Of a DNA stretch of 44,106 nucleotides, positions 26,991-35,492 are shown piece after piece (within the stretch, counting starts at the first letter, position 1; the number at the start of each line of letters is the position of its first letter). The DNA lies in the IMG/VR virus record IMGVR_UViG_3300021961_005366, positions 1 through 44,106 of that record, one strand, 5' to 3'. Made by a program: the position numbers and the translations under genes. Under the pieces are notes generated by a model, which was not told the DNA's origin, did no database searches, and was given only the letters and a program-made list of their open reading frames with translations. The stretch comes from a virus.

Positions 26991-28396
26991 TGAACAAAGG
27001 CGATGAATCAGTAGGCAACAAAAGCAAGTTTATGTTTAACGCTGAATGGATGAAAGAGAACCTCGGCGAAGGACTCTGCTTGGCTAAATGGAAGCAGGTT
27101 AGTTTACATTTACCTACAGGGCTAAACAACAGTTGCTATCACCCACCTCTACATCAAATTGATGCTGAAGCAGTTAAAAAGAATCCATCAGCATTACACA
27201 ATACGGATCATAAAAAAGAACAGCGTAAAGTAATGCTCAAACACGAACGTCCGCCAGAGTGTCAGTACTGTTGGAATATTGAAGACACAGGCAACCTAAG
27301 TGATCGTCACTATCGCAGTGGGGAACCTTGGGCCGCTAGTGATTACGACACGATTGTCAACAGTACAGGCAACGAAGATTGGATGCCCAGTTATGTTGAA
27401 GTAAACTTTAATCATGCGTGTAACCTACAGTGTAGTTATTGCTCGCCACAGTTTAGCTCAACATGGATGAAAGAAATTAAAAAGTATGGAGCATATCCTA
27501 CCAGTACGCCGCACAATGCGCCAGAACATTTTACAGGTCGTAGACGTCCTATTCCGCATCGTGAACACAATCCTTATGTGGATGCGTTTTGGGAATGGTG
27601 GCCTGAACTATATCCGCACCTAAAACATTTTCGTATGACAGGTGGCGAACCATTAATGGACAACAACACCTATCGTGTGTTTGACTATGTGCTGGCACTG
27701 CCTAATCCAGAGCTACATCTAAACGTAACATCAAACTTTAGTGTAGAGCCAAAGCTATTTGAAAAATACATAGACTATGTAAGGCGTTTGTGCAGAACAC
27801 AAATTGAACACTTTATGCAGTATGTAAGTTTGGACACAGGAGAACCCAAACATGCAGAATACATTCGCAACGGACTAAACTACAATCGCATGGCACACAA
27901 TGTGGTGCGTTATCTAAGTGAAGTACCAGAGCGTAACAGTTTAACATTTATTATTACAATGAACAACCTCAGTGTTCCGGGTCTTAAACGTTTGTTGGCT
28001 TGGATACTAGAACTTAGACGTGTACACAGTAGAACCTATCAGCGTATTTGGTTTGATACTCCTCTACTGCGTCAACCCCATTGGCAGAGCTTACAGATAC
28101 TGCCTTGGCCCTATGCGGAAAAGCTAGAAGACATTGCAGATTGGATGGAACAAAATCTAGAAACAGAAGACGATCCGTTCCACGGGTTTAAGGACTATGA
28201 AGTACAGCGTCTACGACGTGATATTGCATGGATGCGTAAAGGCAAAGAACTAGGCGAGGATTATTTGCACAAGCAACGTGCAGACTTTTATCGATTCTTC
28301 AATGAACATGACCGTCGTCGTAAAACTAACTTCTTAGAAACTTTTCCTGAGATGGAAGAGTTTTGGAAAGAATGTAGGTATCATGCTCAAAGATAA
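26990..28396 (+). CDS. Radical SAM protein, type A (468 aa)
   Basis: ATG at 26990 overlaps the previous stop (TAATG) with GGGA 8 bases upstream; the in-frame ATG at 26981 is less likely. The radical SAM CX3CX2C motif is C144-C148-C151 (CNLQCSYC), followed by QFSSTWMKE and TGGEP at 217-221, which binds SAM. Four cysteines before the core (C30, C49, C91, C94; CYHPPLH and CQYCW) probably hold an auxiliary cluster in an N-terminal twitch-like domain. The C-terminal FFNEHDRRRKTNFLETFPEM is shared with the gene at 29467. The family is N-terminal twitch radical SAM; substrate unknown. Confidence 0.85.
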   Translation: MNKGDESVGNKSKFMFNAEWMKENLGEGLCLAKWKQVSLHLPTGLNNSCYHPPLHQIDAEAVKKNPSALHNTDHKKEQRKVMLKHERPPECQYCWNIEDTGNLSDRHYRSGEPWAASDYDTIVNSTGNEDWMPSYVEVNFNHACNLQCSYCSPQFSSTWMKEIKKYGAYPTSTPHNAPEHFTGRRRPIPHREHNPYVDAFWEWWPELYPHLKHFRMTGGEPLMDNNTYRVFDYVLALPNPELHLNVTSNFSVEPKLFEKYIDYVRRLCRTQIEHFMQYVSLDTGEPKHAEYIRNGLNYNRMAHNVVRYLSEVPERNSLTFIITMNNLSVPGLKRLLAWILELRRVHSRTYQRIWFDTPLLRQPHWQSLQILPWPYAEKLEDIADWMEQNLETEDDPFHGFKDYEVQRLRRDIAWMRKGKELGEDYLHKQRADFYRFFNEHDRRRKTNFLETFPEMEEFWKECRYHAQR

Positions 28397-29474
28397 CGAT
28401 AAATTTTGTGTGCGTCCGTTTATGCATAGTCTAGTAGACACCCAAGGGCGTTTTATGCCTTGTTGTCGTAGTTTTGTACAAACAGATTTTAATATGAAAA
28501 CACACTCTGTTGACGAATGGTGGAATAGCGATTATCTCAATGATCTAAGAAAGCGTATAAAGAACAATGAACATAGTGATGAATGTGTTCGTTGTTATAA
28601 ACAAGAGGAGCAAGGATCAAAAAGTTTTCGACAGTACAGCAACGAACGCTGGAGTGATATAACAGAACAAACAGAACAACCAATAGATTGGGAAATACAG
28701 TTATCAAATTTATGTAACTTGAAATGTTTGATGTGTAATCCACAGTCTAGTAGCCAATTTTTAGTTGAAGAAAACAAACTGTTTGACAAGGTATGGGATC
28801 AGAAGAAATACGATTGGGATGAAAAAGACAATTACAAGATACTTGAAATAATGGAACATAGCGATAGTTTTATTCTAAGAGGTGGAGAACCTTTTATGTT
28901 GCCTTGGGTTCGTGATATTCTTTCATCGTTAACACAACGTAAAGAAATAATGATTGCAACAAATGGAACTAAATTTGATCAAAGTTGGGTTGATGTATTA
29001 TCAGCACACGATATTAAAATGTGTTTAAGTATTGATGGATATGCAGAACTCAATCATTACATCAGATATCCAAGTAAATGGAATGTTATAACTAATAATA
29101 TAGAGTTGATGCGTCAAATACCTAATGCTAACATTTTTGTAAACACAGTGGTACAAAATTTAAATGTATTACACATTGATAGATTATTAGAATGGGCTAA
29201 ACAGGAAGAACTTTTTGTGCAGTTCGATATACTAACAAAACCTCATTACCTAGCGCCTGTGTGCTTGCCAAAAGAATTAGCTCAACTTGCACAAGACAGA
29301 CTTCGTGCTGTTGATTACGAAGCACAAAATGGTTTAGAAGGAATTATTAATACATTGGATAACGCCAATGACGAAGATTGGAATGAATTTGTAGATATGA
29401 TTACTATTAGAGATAGACATCGTGGCATAAAGATAGTAAACTATGTGTCCGAAATGGAGGAACACTTTGCCTAA
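28383..29474 (+). CDS. Radical SAM protein, type B (363 aa), N-terminal twitch/SPASM-like domain
   Basis: The ATG overlaps the previous gene by 14 bases. The N-terminal domain reads like a SPASM/twitch unit placed before the core: C9, then G..MPCC (C27, C28), a DEWWNSDYLNDLR helix, then C68-x2-C71. The radical SAM motif is C111-C115-C118 (CNLKCLMC), followed by SSSQF, and RGGEP spans 166-170. ATNGT and LSIDG are the usual later core strands. It is the shortest of the six and appears more AT-rich than its neighbours by eye, which may reflect a separate origin. Substrate unknown. Confidence 0.85.
   Translation: MLKDNDKFCVRPFMHSLVDTQGRFMPCCRSFVQTDFNMKTHSVDEWWNSDYLNDLRKRIKNNEHSDECVRCYKQEEQGSKSFRQYSNERWSDITEQTEQPIDWEIQLSNLCNLKCLMCNPQSSSQFLVEENKLFDKVWDQKKYDWDEKDNYKILEIMEHSDSFILRGGEPFMLPWVRDILSSLTQRKEIMIATNGTKFDQSWVDVLSAHDIKMCLSIDGYAELNHYIRYPSKWNVITNNIELMRQIPNANIFVNTVVQNLNVLHIDRLLEWAKQEELFVQFDILTKPHYLAPVCLPKELAQLAQDRLRAVDYEAQNGLEGIINTLDNANDEDWNEFVDMITIRDRHRGIKIVNYVSEMEEHFA
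29456..29460 (+). promoter_or_regulatory. Shine-Dalgarno GGAGG that selects a TTG start
   Basis: GGAGG lies 6 bases before TTG at 29467. The in-frame ATG at 29443 has no such site and sits upstream of it, so the TTG is the better start for the third radical SAM gene of this array. Confidence 0.75.
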
Positions 29475-30825
29475 GTTAGTCAATGAAACAGATTTAGAAT
29501 TTAGACAGCGTGTACTAGATACTAAAAGCTCTAGCTTCTGTGGTGCGAAATGGTACAACGCTACTATTTGGTTAGGCTCAGGAATGACTACAAGTTGTCA
29601 CCATCCGCCTGCACACAAAGTAAATGTTGAAGAAGTACGATTCAATCCCAAAGCACTGCACAACTCTGCACAAAAGAAACAAGACCGAGCACAGATGCAG
29701 GCAGGTGAGCGTCCTCCCGGTTGTGAATACTGCTGGAAGATTGAAGACATTGGACGCAACAACATCAGTGACCGTACCTATAAAAGTGTTATCTACAGTG
29801 ACGAACTATTACAAACAGCATTTGAAACAGACCCTAACGAGGACATTGATCTACGCACACTAGAGATTGCGTTTGATAGAACCTGTCAGTTTGCGTGTAG
29901 TTATTGTAACCCAGCGTTTTCAAGCACCTGGGTCAAGGATCTTAAAAAGCATGGCCCGTATACAGAACTACAAAGCGATGGACGCAATCACTTTACACAC
30001 CCACATAAAGAAGCTCAACTCTATCGCTATGACGAAACCAATCCTTATGTAGAAGCGTTCTTTCGTTGGTGGGATAGTGATCTACATCGAACACTGCAAG
30101 AGCTACGCATCACAGGAGGCGAGCCCTTAATGAGCGGACATACCTGGGATCTGTTGGATTGGTTCAAAAACAATCCAGGACGCAGTCAGACACGACTTGC
30201 TATCAACAGCAATCTTGGCTTTGAATCAGACAAAGTAGAAAGACTGCTAGAAGCCACAGACTATTTGGAAATTGATTTATATACCAGCAACGAAAGTATG
30301 GGTCCACACGCTGAATATATTCGTGATGGTCTAAAGTGGGAACAGTGGACCGCAAACATGGACTTGTTAATCCGCAGTGGCAAACTACGTGGGTTACATG
30401 TAATGAACACTATCAACGCATTGTGTTTAGAAAGTTTGCCAGAGTTTTTAACTTGGATGCTGGAAAAGAAAAGTAGTTTTGGCAGGGACTTTCCTAACTT
30501 TACACTAAACATTTTACGTTTTCCTAGTTTTCAAAGTGCATTAGTATTGCCAGATGAAATACGAACCAAACACAAACAGCGTTTAGAAGATTGGAGTAAC
30601 ACATATCAAAATCATGTAATGTTACACGAACATGAGCGTAATCATGTACAAAGACTTATTGATTACTTGGATGTAGTAAAGACTCCTCATAGCGAAACAT
30701 CATTTGAACGTCCTAAACTACACAACGACTTTAAACGTTTTTACTCGCAGTATGACCAACGCCGAGGCAAAAACTTTACAGAAACATTTCCTAATTTAGC
30801 AGAGTGGTATAATGACCTTGGATAA
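29467..30825 (+). CDS. Radical SAM protein, type A (452 aa)
   Basis: TTG start chosen because of GGAGG 6 bases upstream; it overlaps the previous gene by 8 bases. It is paralogous to the gene at 26990: matching N-terminal cysteines C25, C44, C86, C89 (CHHPPAH, CEYCW), radical SAM motif C140-C144-C147 (CQFACSYC), AFSSTWVKD, TGGEP at 216-220, a NPYVEAFFRWW segment, and the tail FYSQYDQRRGKNFTETFPNL. The two type A proteins lack the PCC signature of type B, so their auxiliary cluster is arranged differently. Both are followed by a type B gene, which suggests A-B pairs act together. Confidence 0.85.
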   Translation: MPKLVNETDLEFRQRVLDTKSSSFCGAKWYNATIWLGSGMTTSCHHPPAHKVNVEEVRFNPKALHNSAQKKQDRAQMQAGERPPGCEYCWKIEDIGRNNISDRTYKSVIYSDELLQTAFETDPNEDIDLRTLEIAFDRTCQFACSYCNPAFSSTWVKDLKKHGPYTELQSDGRNHFTHPHKEAQLYRYDETNPYVEAFFRWWDSDLHRTLQELRITGGEPLMSGHTWDLLDWFKNNPGRSQTRLAINSNLGFESDKVERLLEATDYLEIDLYTSNESMGPHAEYIRDGLKWEQWTANMDLLIRSGKLRGLHVMNTINALCLESLPEFLTWMLEKKSSFGRDFPNFTLNILRFPSFQSALVLPDEIRTKHKQRLEDWSNTYQNHVMLHEHERNHVQRLIDYLDVVKTPHSETSFERPKLHNDFKRFYSQYDQRRGKNFTETFPNLAEWYNDLG

Positions 30826-32146
30826 AAAAGACTTTTATAAAAAATACGATTACAATGAACGTGCTCCGCATTTTGTTGAAATCAATGAACTCTCAGAAGA
30901 GCAGTATTTTCGTTTAGTAAAAAGCGAACGCTTCTGTATGTTGCCTTGGGTGCATATGCATGCGTTTCCAGATGGTCGTGCTTATCCTTGTTGTCTTAGC
31001 GAGTATTTTCATCCTGTTGGAGATCTACGCAAAAACACAATGCAAGAAGTATGGAATCAAGACAAGTATAAAACCATGCGTAAGAACATGTTAGAAGAAC
31101 GTGAATGTGTTGAATGTACCAAATGTTATGAACAAGAAAAATCAGGCTTCTTTAGTATGCGTAATGATGCTAATAGAAACTACGGTCACCTAATTAATGA
31201 AGTGGAGCAAACAGATAATGAAGGATATCATCCAGAGTTTAAACTACGGTATTGGGACGTTAGGTTCTCAAATTTATGTAATTTTAGATGTAGGTCTTGC
31301 GGTCCTATTTTTAGTAGCAATTGGTTTAACGACCACGTAAAATTATACGGCGTAAAACCTGATGTACTAAAACGTCCAATGGAAAAGGTAGAATACACTA
31401 CAGGGTCCGAGGACGGCATGCTAGCACAGATGGAGCCACACATTGAACATCTAGAGCAGGTATACTTTGCAGGCGGCGAGCCGCTGATTATGAAAGAGCA
31501 TTATTACTTGTTGGAACGTTTAATTGACCTTGGTAAAACTGACGTGCGTCTAGTATACAACAGTAATTTCAGTGAACTACGTTATAAAAACAAACATGTA
31601 TTTGAATACTGGAAACATTTTAAAACTGTTAATGTGGGTGCTAGTTTAGATGGCATGAATGCTCAAGGTGAACTAATACGCAAAGGCACAAATTGGGCAC
31701 AAACAATTAGTAATCGTGAGCGTATGATGAAGGAAGTGCCGCACGTAGACTTTTATATTAGTGCAACAGTTACCAGTCAAAACGTATTGCATGTCTTAGA
31801 CTTTCATCGTGATTGGAGCGAGCGAGGTTTTATTAAACCCAAAGACTTTAATGTAAACATCTGCCAAGGTCCAGACTGGTATAGGATTGATATTTTTCCT
31901 GAATGGTTTAAGCGTGATGTTATTGAGCCTGCTTATCGCAAACACATTGAATGGTTAGATCCACAAGATGATCTGCGTAGAGCAACAACTGGATTTGAAA
32001 GTGCTATTAACTTTATGAACTCTACCGACAACCACGAAAAGTATTGGAAACGATTTGAAGAAGAAGTTGCAAAATTAGATCGTATTCGCAACGAAGACTT
32101 TTGGGCTACGTTCCCAGAACTGGAGGCGGCTCGTGGAACTGCCTAA
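30812..32146 (+). CDS. Radical SAM protein, type B (444 aa)
   Basis: ATG overlaps the previous gene by 14 bases. An extra 35-residue N-terminal extension precedes the auxiliary domain: C42, then C60-C61 (GRAYPCC), a VGDLRKNTMQEVWNQ helix typical of SPASM/twitch units, and C99, C102, C105. The radical SAM motif is C156-C160-C163 (CNFRCRSC), followed by IFSSNWF, and AGGEP lies at 220-224. SLDG and SATV strands of the core follow. The C-terminal helical part ends FWATFPELEAARG. It is the second type B protein of the array. Confidence 0.85.
   Translation: MTLDKKDFYKKYDYNERAPHFVEINELSEEQYFRLVKSERFCMLPWVHMHAFPDGRAYPCCLSEYFHPVGDLRKNTMQEVWNQDKYKTMRKNMLEERECVECTKCYEQEKSGFFSMRNDANRNYGHLINEVEQTDNEGYHPEFKLRYWDVRFSNLCNFRCRSCGPIFSSNWFNDHVKLYGVKPDVLKRPMEKVEYTTGSEDGMLAQMEPHIEHLEQVYFAGGEPLIMKEHYYLLERLIDLGKTDVRLVYNSNFSELRYKNKHVFEYWKHFKTVNVGASLDGMNAQGELIRKGTNWAQTISNRERMMKEVPHVDFYISATVTSQNVLHVLDFHRDWSERGFIKPKDFNVNICQGPDWYRIDIFPEWFKRDVIEPAYRKHIEWLDPQDDLRRATTGFESAINFMNSTDNHEKYWKRFEEEVAKLDRIRNEDFWATFPELEAARGTA
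32122..32126 (+). promoter_or_regulatory. Shine-Dalgarno GGAGG that selects a GTG start
   Basis: GGAGG is 6 bases before GTG at 32133, inside the end of the preceding gene. It fixes the start of the radical SAM gene whose first cysteine is only eight residues in. Confidence 0.8.
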
Positions 32147-33347
32147 AACTATTTGTATGCTACCTTGGGTAAGTATGGAAACAACTCCACTGGGTACTAC
32201 TCGTCCTTGTTGTTTGGCTATAGATGAAATTGTTAAACCAGATGGAACAAAGTACAACCTAAACGACGATACATTAGAAGACGTCTACAAAAGCGAATAC
32301 ATGCAGGAACTCCGCAAGCAGTTCTTGCGAGGAGAAAAACCCAAGACCTGCTCGCGTTGTTGGGACGAAGAAGACGCAGGACGCACAAGCAAACGCATGA
32401 ACACCGATGTGCGTTTTAAACATGAACGCCCTGATATTGATTGGCAAAACACTCAGCCTGACAGCCTGTGGTTTGTAGATCTCAAACTAGGAAATATTTG
32501 TAACTTAAAATGTCGTATTTGTGGATCTTGGTCAAGTTCTAAATGGGCAAGAGAAGAAATTGACTATATCAAAGAAAGACCAAATGCAAACCACAAACAG
32601 CATATTGCTTATAAATGGTTAAAGCAAGGTAAATGGCCTAGAGAAACCAAAGTGTTTTGGCAGAACATGGAAACATTGCTACCACAGGTTCGTTACTTTG
32701 AATTTACAGGTGGTGAGCCATTTATGATTAAAGAACACTTTCAACTGCTACAGCAAGCAGTTGATCTTGGTCTTGCAAATAACATAGAAATTCATTATAA
32801 TACAAATGGCACACAATATCCAGAAGAATTTGTTGACTTATGGAACCATTTCAAGTATGTTGAAATTGCATTTAGTATTGACAACGTAGGTGAGCGTTTT
32901 GAGTATGAACGTTATGGTGCTCGATGGACAGAAGTAGAAACAAACATTGAAAAATTTAGACAATTAAGACAACAAACAAATAATATAAAACTACAGATTT
33001 GTTTGACTGTTAATGCACAAAATGTTTACTACTTGAAAGACCTATGCGATTGGATGAATACACAGGACTTTGACTATCATCATTTCAATATGTTGCATGA
33101 TCCTCGTCATCAAAATATTGGAGAAATGACTAAAACAGCGAAGGACTTGGTGATTAGTAGACTTACTCAAGATGATTTTACACCCAAGCACAGAACAGAG
33201 ATAGATAATATTATACAGTTTATTAAGAATGGTCCTACCAGCGACGGCAAGCGTTTTGTTACACTAATGAAACAAACTGACAGGTATCGCAAACAGAGCT
33301 TTTTAGATACACACACTGTAATAGCAAAGGCAATGGGCTATGAATAA
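32133..33347 (+). CDS. Radical SAM protein, type B (404 aa)
   Basis: GTG start with GGAGG 6 bases upstream, overlapping the previous gene by 14 bases. The auxiliary domain starts at once: C8, then C26-C27 (GTTRPCC), a DTLEDVYKSEYMQELR helix, then C73-x2-C76 (CSRCW). The radical SAM motif is C123-C127-C130 (CNLKCRIC), followed by SWSSSKWAREE, and TGGEP is at 192-196. Later strands are YNTNGT and FSIDN. The protein ends with QSFLDTHTVIAKAMGYE. Its stop overlaps the SGNH hydrolase start. The substrate is not predictable; peptide, sugar and lipid targets all remain possible. Confidence 0.85.
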   Translation: MELPKTICMLPWVSMETTPLGTTRPCCLAIDEIVKPDGTKYNLNDDTLEDVYKSEYMQELRKQFLRGEKPKTCSRCWDEEDAGRTSKRMNTDVRFKHERPDIDWQNTQPDSLWFVDLKLGNICNLKCRICGSWSSSKWAREEIDYIKERPNANHKQHIAYKWLKQGKWPRETKVFWQNMETLLPQVRYFEFTGGEPFMIKEHFQLLQQAVDLGLANNIEIHYNTNGTQYPEEFVDLWNHFKYVEIAFSIDNVGERFEYERYGARWTEVETNIEKFRQLRQQTNNIKLQICLTVNAQNVYYLKDLCDWMNTQDFDYHHFNMLHDPRHQNIGEMTKTAKDLVISRLTQDDFTPKHRTEIDNIIQFIKNGPTSDGKRFVTLMKQTDRYRKQSFLDTHTVIAKAMGYE

Positions 33348-33843
33348 ATTAGCCTTTGGATGCTCACATACCGAAGGCGTTGGTGTTGAACCGCACGAGT
33401 CTTGGCCTGCATTAATAGAAGCAATTAATTTTGGCAAAAGTGGTGTCAGTGCAGATTATATATTAAGGATTGCTCCTGATATTTTAGAATCTCATAGTCC
33501 ATCAGTTGTCTATATCTTATGGCCTGATTGGACTAGATTTGAATACATAGACGAAGCGGACGAAATTAAACAATCATTGGCGACAGATAGTAATAGAATA
33601 AATTTTATGGAAACTGCAACAGATGAGTGGTTACAAAATAACTTTGACAAACATGTTGCACGTATGAAAGAACTCTGCTTGGAAAACAATATTAAACTTG
33701 TAGACATTACATTAGATGATTTAATACCATATATTGATTATTCTGACAGATGGCCTCTGTCTAAACTAGGGCATCACTATTCTCCAGTCTGGCATGGCTG
33801 GGTGGCAGATATATTTAAGAAACTAGAAAATGAAAAAACCTGA
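33340..33843 (+). CDS. SGNH/GDSL-type hydrolase (167 aa)
   Basis: ATG overlaps the previous gene by 8 bases. Block I is FGCSHTEGVGV, with S9 as the likely nucleophile (GCS instead of GDS, common in phage members). NFGKSGVSADYILR is block II with its Gly, and VVYILWPDWTRFEY takes the place of block III. The end, LSKLGHHYSPVWHGWVADIF, supplies histidines in the position of the catalytic DxxH. Family members are esterases or acyl/acetyl hydrolases of sugars and lipids. It sits between two radical SAM genes, suggesting it acts on the same product. The block III Asn is not obvious. Confidence 0.75.
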   Translation: MNKLAFGCSHTEGVGVEPHESWPALIEAINFGKSGVSADYILRIAPDILESHSPSVVYILWPDWTRFEYIDEADEIKQSLATDSNRINFMETATDEWLQNNFDKHVARMKELCLENNIKLVDITLDDLIPYIDYSDRWPLSKLGHHYSPVWHGWVADIFKKLENEKT

Positions 33844-35128
33844 ACGAGCACCACAAACACTGTGCATGGCGCCTTGGACACACACCTACTTGAGTCCACA
33901 AACAGAACGTAGAATGTGTTGTGCTAGTCGTGAACCAGCGCAAAACTTTGAGCAGTATATTGACACAGCCGCAGGCACAGGTGAATACACACCCATTACA
34001 TTAGAAGAACACTGGAACGGTGACCATATGCGTAGTGTGCGTAGACGCATGATGGCAGGTGAAGAGCTCGATGAATGTCAAGTATGTAACAACAAATTAT
34101 TAAACACAGACGTATATCGCTCATATTTTAATCAACTGTTTGGACATAAATATAATAGCATATGGGAAGCCACCGACGAAACAGGACGAACCTCATTGGA
34201 GCCTGTGAGTTGGGACTACCGTTTTAGCAATCTCTGTAACTTTAAATGTCGTATGTGCGGAGATATGTTGAGCAGTAGTTGGGAAGCAGAACAACGCAAA
34301 CACGATATGATCAATTGGCACAATCCTAAAAACAATTGGATGAAGCCAGAAATCAAAAAACAAATTGAACAATTTCAGTCTACGCAAATTGAGGAGGAAT
34401 TTGCTCAGGCAGTAGAAGAACATCGAGTTGAAGAAATATATTGGGTAGGCGGCGAGCCTTTAATGTACGAACAACATTGGAAGTATATGCCGCGTATTAT
34501 AGAACTAGGAGACGGACCAAATGTTTACGTTAGATATAACACTAACCTTTCTCGGATTGATTATCGTGGCATTAATTTGTATCGTGATATTCTGTCTCGG
34601 GTTCGTGACTGGCAAATATGTGCAAGTATTGACGGCACGGGACGAATTGGAGAATATATTCGAACAGGTCTTGATTTTGACAAGTGGCTTGAAAACTTCA
34701 ATCAAGGAGTTGAGATCAGCAACCACCCGCGCCAAGTTCGTATTGACTTCACTCTTACACTACCAGGACTCTTCGAAGTCCAAGCAATCCAAGAACTCGC
34801 AAAAAGACTAGGTGTTGGCATACTAGCCAAAGTAGTCTTTAGTTTTAGTCCAGACATTGTACTATCACCGCTAGCATTGCCACGTGAGGTGTTAGATCCT
34901 TGGCTAGACGAATTGATTGCCAACAGTGAAGATGCAATGCATGACGTATTGGTGCAATTAAAAAACAGACCTACATTTGCAGAGCAATGGCCAGACCAAT
35001 ACGAAGAAGGTCTGCGTCGAGGCAAAAATCGCATACATAAAATTGAAATGATAAGAAATGATTCTTTCACACTAAGAGATATTTTATCTAATAGAAAGGA
35101 AGCCCTCGTTTGGTGGGATAGTATATGA
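33830..35128 (+). CDS. Radical SAM protein, type B (432 aa), last of the six
   Basis: ATG overlaps the hydrolase gene by 14 bases. The N-terminal auxiliary domain has C12, C30-C31 (RRMCC), a TLEEHWNGDHMRSVRRR helix, then C83-x2-C86. The usual G...PCC is altered here to TERRMCC. The radical SAM motif is C136-C140-C143 (CNFKCRMC), followed by MLSSSWEAE, and VGGEP is at 206-210. YNTNLS and ASIDG strands follow. The C-terminal part (LPREVLDPWLDELI) is helical. It is separated from the other five by the SGNH gene. Its stop overlaps a small membrane protein start (ATGA). Confidence 0.85.
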   Translation: MKKPERAPQTLCMAPWTHTYLSPQTERRMCCASREPAQNFEQYIDTAAGTGEYTPITLEEHWNGDHMRSVRRRMMAGEELDECQVCNNKLLNTDVYRSYFNQLFGHKYNSIWEATDETGRTSLEPVSWDYRFSNLCNFKCRMCGDMLSSSWEAEQRKHDMINWHNPKNNWMKPEIKKQIEQFQSTQIEEEFAQAVEEHRVEEIYWVGGEPLMYEQHWKYMPRIIELGDGPNVYVRYNTNLSRIDYRGINLYRDILSRVRDWQICASIDGTGRIGEYIRTGLDFDKWLENFNQGVEISNHPRQVRIDFTLTLPGLFEVQAIQELAKRLGVGILAKVVFSFSPDIVLSPLALPREVLDPWLDELIANSEDAMHDVLVQLKNRPTFAEQWPDQYEEGLRRGKNRIHKIEMIRNDSFTLRDILSNRKEALVWWDSI

Positions 35129-35286
35129 TAGATTATCTATTATTAATTTTATTAACCGTGTTTATTGTTGTTCTTTTTATAATAGGATACAAAACAGCAA
35201 GACAAAAAGATCACGACTTATTAAAAAAATATGGCAGTTTTGATAAAGTGCCGACGGAAGAACGAGGAGAATCTCCTTACATATGA
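35125..35286 (+). CDS. Small single-pass membrane protein (53 aa)
   Basis: This short frame starts with ATGA over the stop of the last radical SAM gene and ends with ATGA over the next start, so it fills the gap exactly. Residues 4-21 (YLLLILLTVFIVVLFIIG) form a clear transmembrane helix, followed by a charged tail (YKTARQKDHDLLKKYGSFDK). A signal-anchor with the tail in the cytoplasm is likely by the positive-inside rule. The function is unknown; the context suggests anchoring or regulating an island protein at the membrane. Confidence 0.7.
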   Translation: MIDYLLLILLTVFIVVLFIIGYKTARQKDHDLLKKYGSFDKVPTEERGESPYI

Positions 35287-35492
35287 GTGGGCAAAGACAA
35301 TTTTTAAAAATGTGGGCTAGGGTTGTTGGTATGCCAATTGGTATTACTGATGACGATAAACCTGAATTCTTGCCCATATCACAGCGCAGTGTTAAACATG
35401 CCTTGCTTTTACGATCTTTTTGGATAGCATTACATGTAATAACCTGCTTGATGATTATACTAGGTAACGGCCGTAATATGGGATGGTGGTAA
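35283..35492 (+). CDS. Small membrane protein (69 aa)
   Basis: ATG overlaps the stop of the 53-residue gene (ATGA). An amphipathic N-terminal part (FLKMWARVVGMPIGITDDDK, then PEFLPISQRSVKHALLLRS) precedes a C-terminal membrane helix, FWIALHVITCLMIILGNG (about 46-63). The sequence resembles a small conserved protein of marine T4-like phages as far as I recall; no function is known. Its stop overlaps the next ATG (TAATG) with GGGATGG just upstream, so the three genes from 35125 are tightly coupled. Confidence 0.7.
   Translation: MSGQRQFLKMWARVVGMPIGITDDDKPEFLPISQRSVKHALLLRSFWIALHVITCLMIILGNGRNMGWW

Noticed and set aside
34521-34811. Plus-strand frame of 96 residues with a hydrophobic N-terminus, inside the last radical SAM gene
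   Set aside because: It is out of frame within well-conserved radical SAM core sequence and has no ribosome site; the hydrophobic look comes from the shifted reading.
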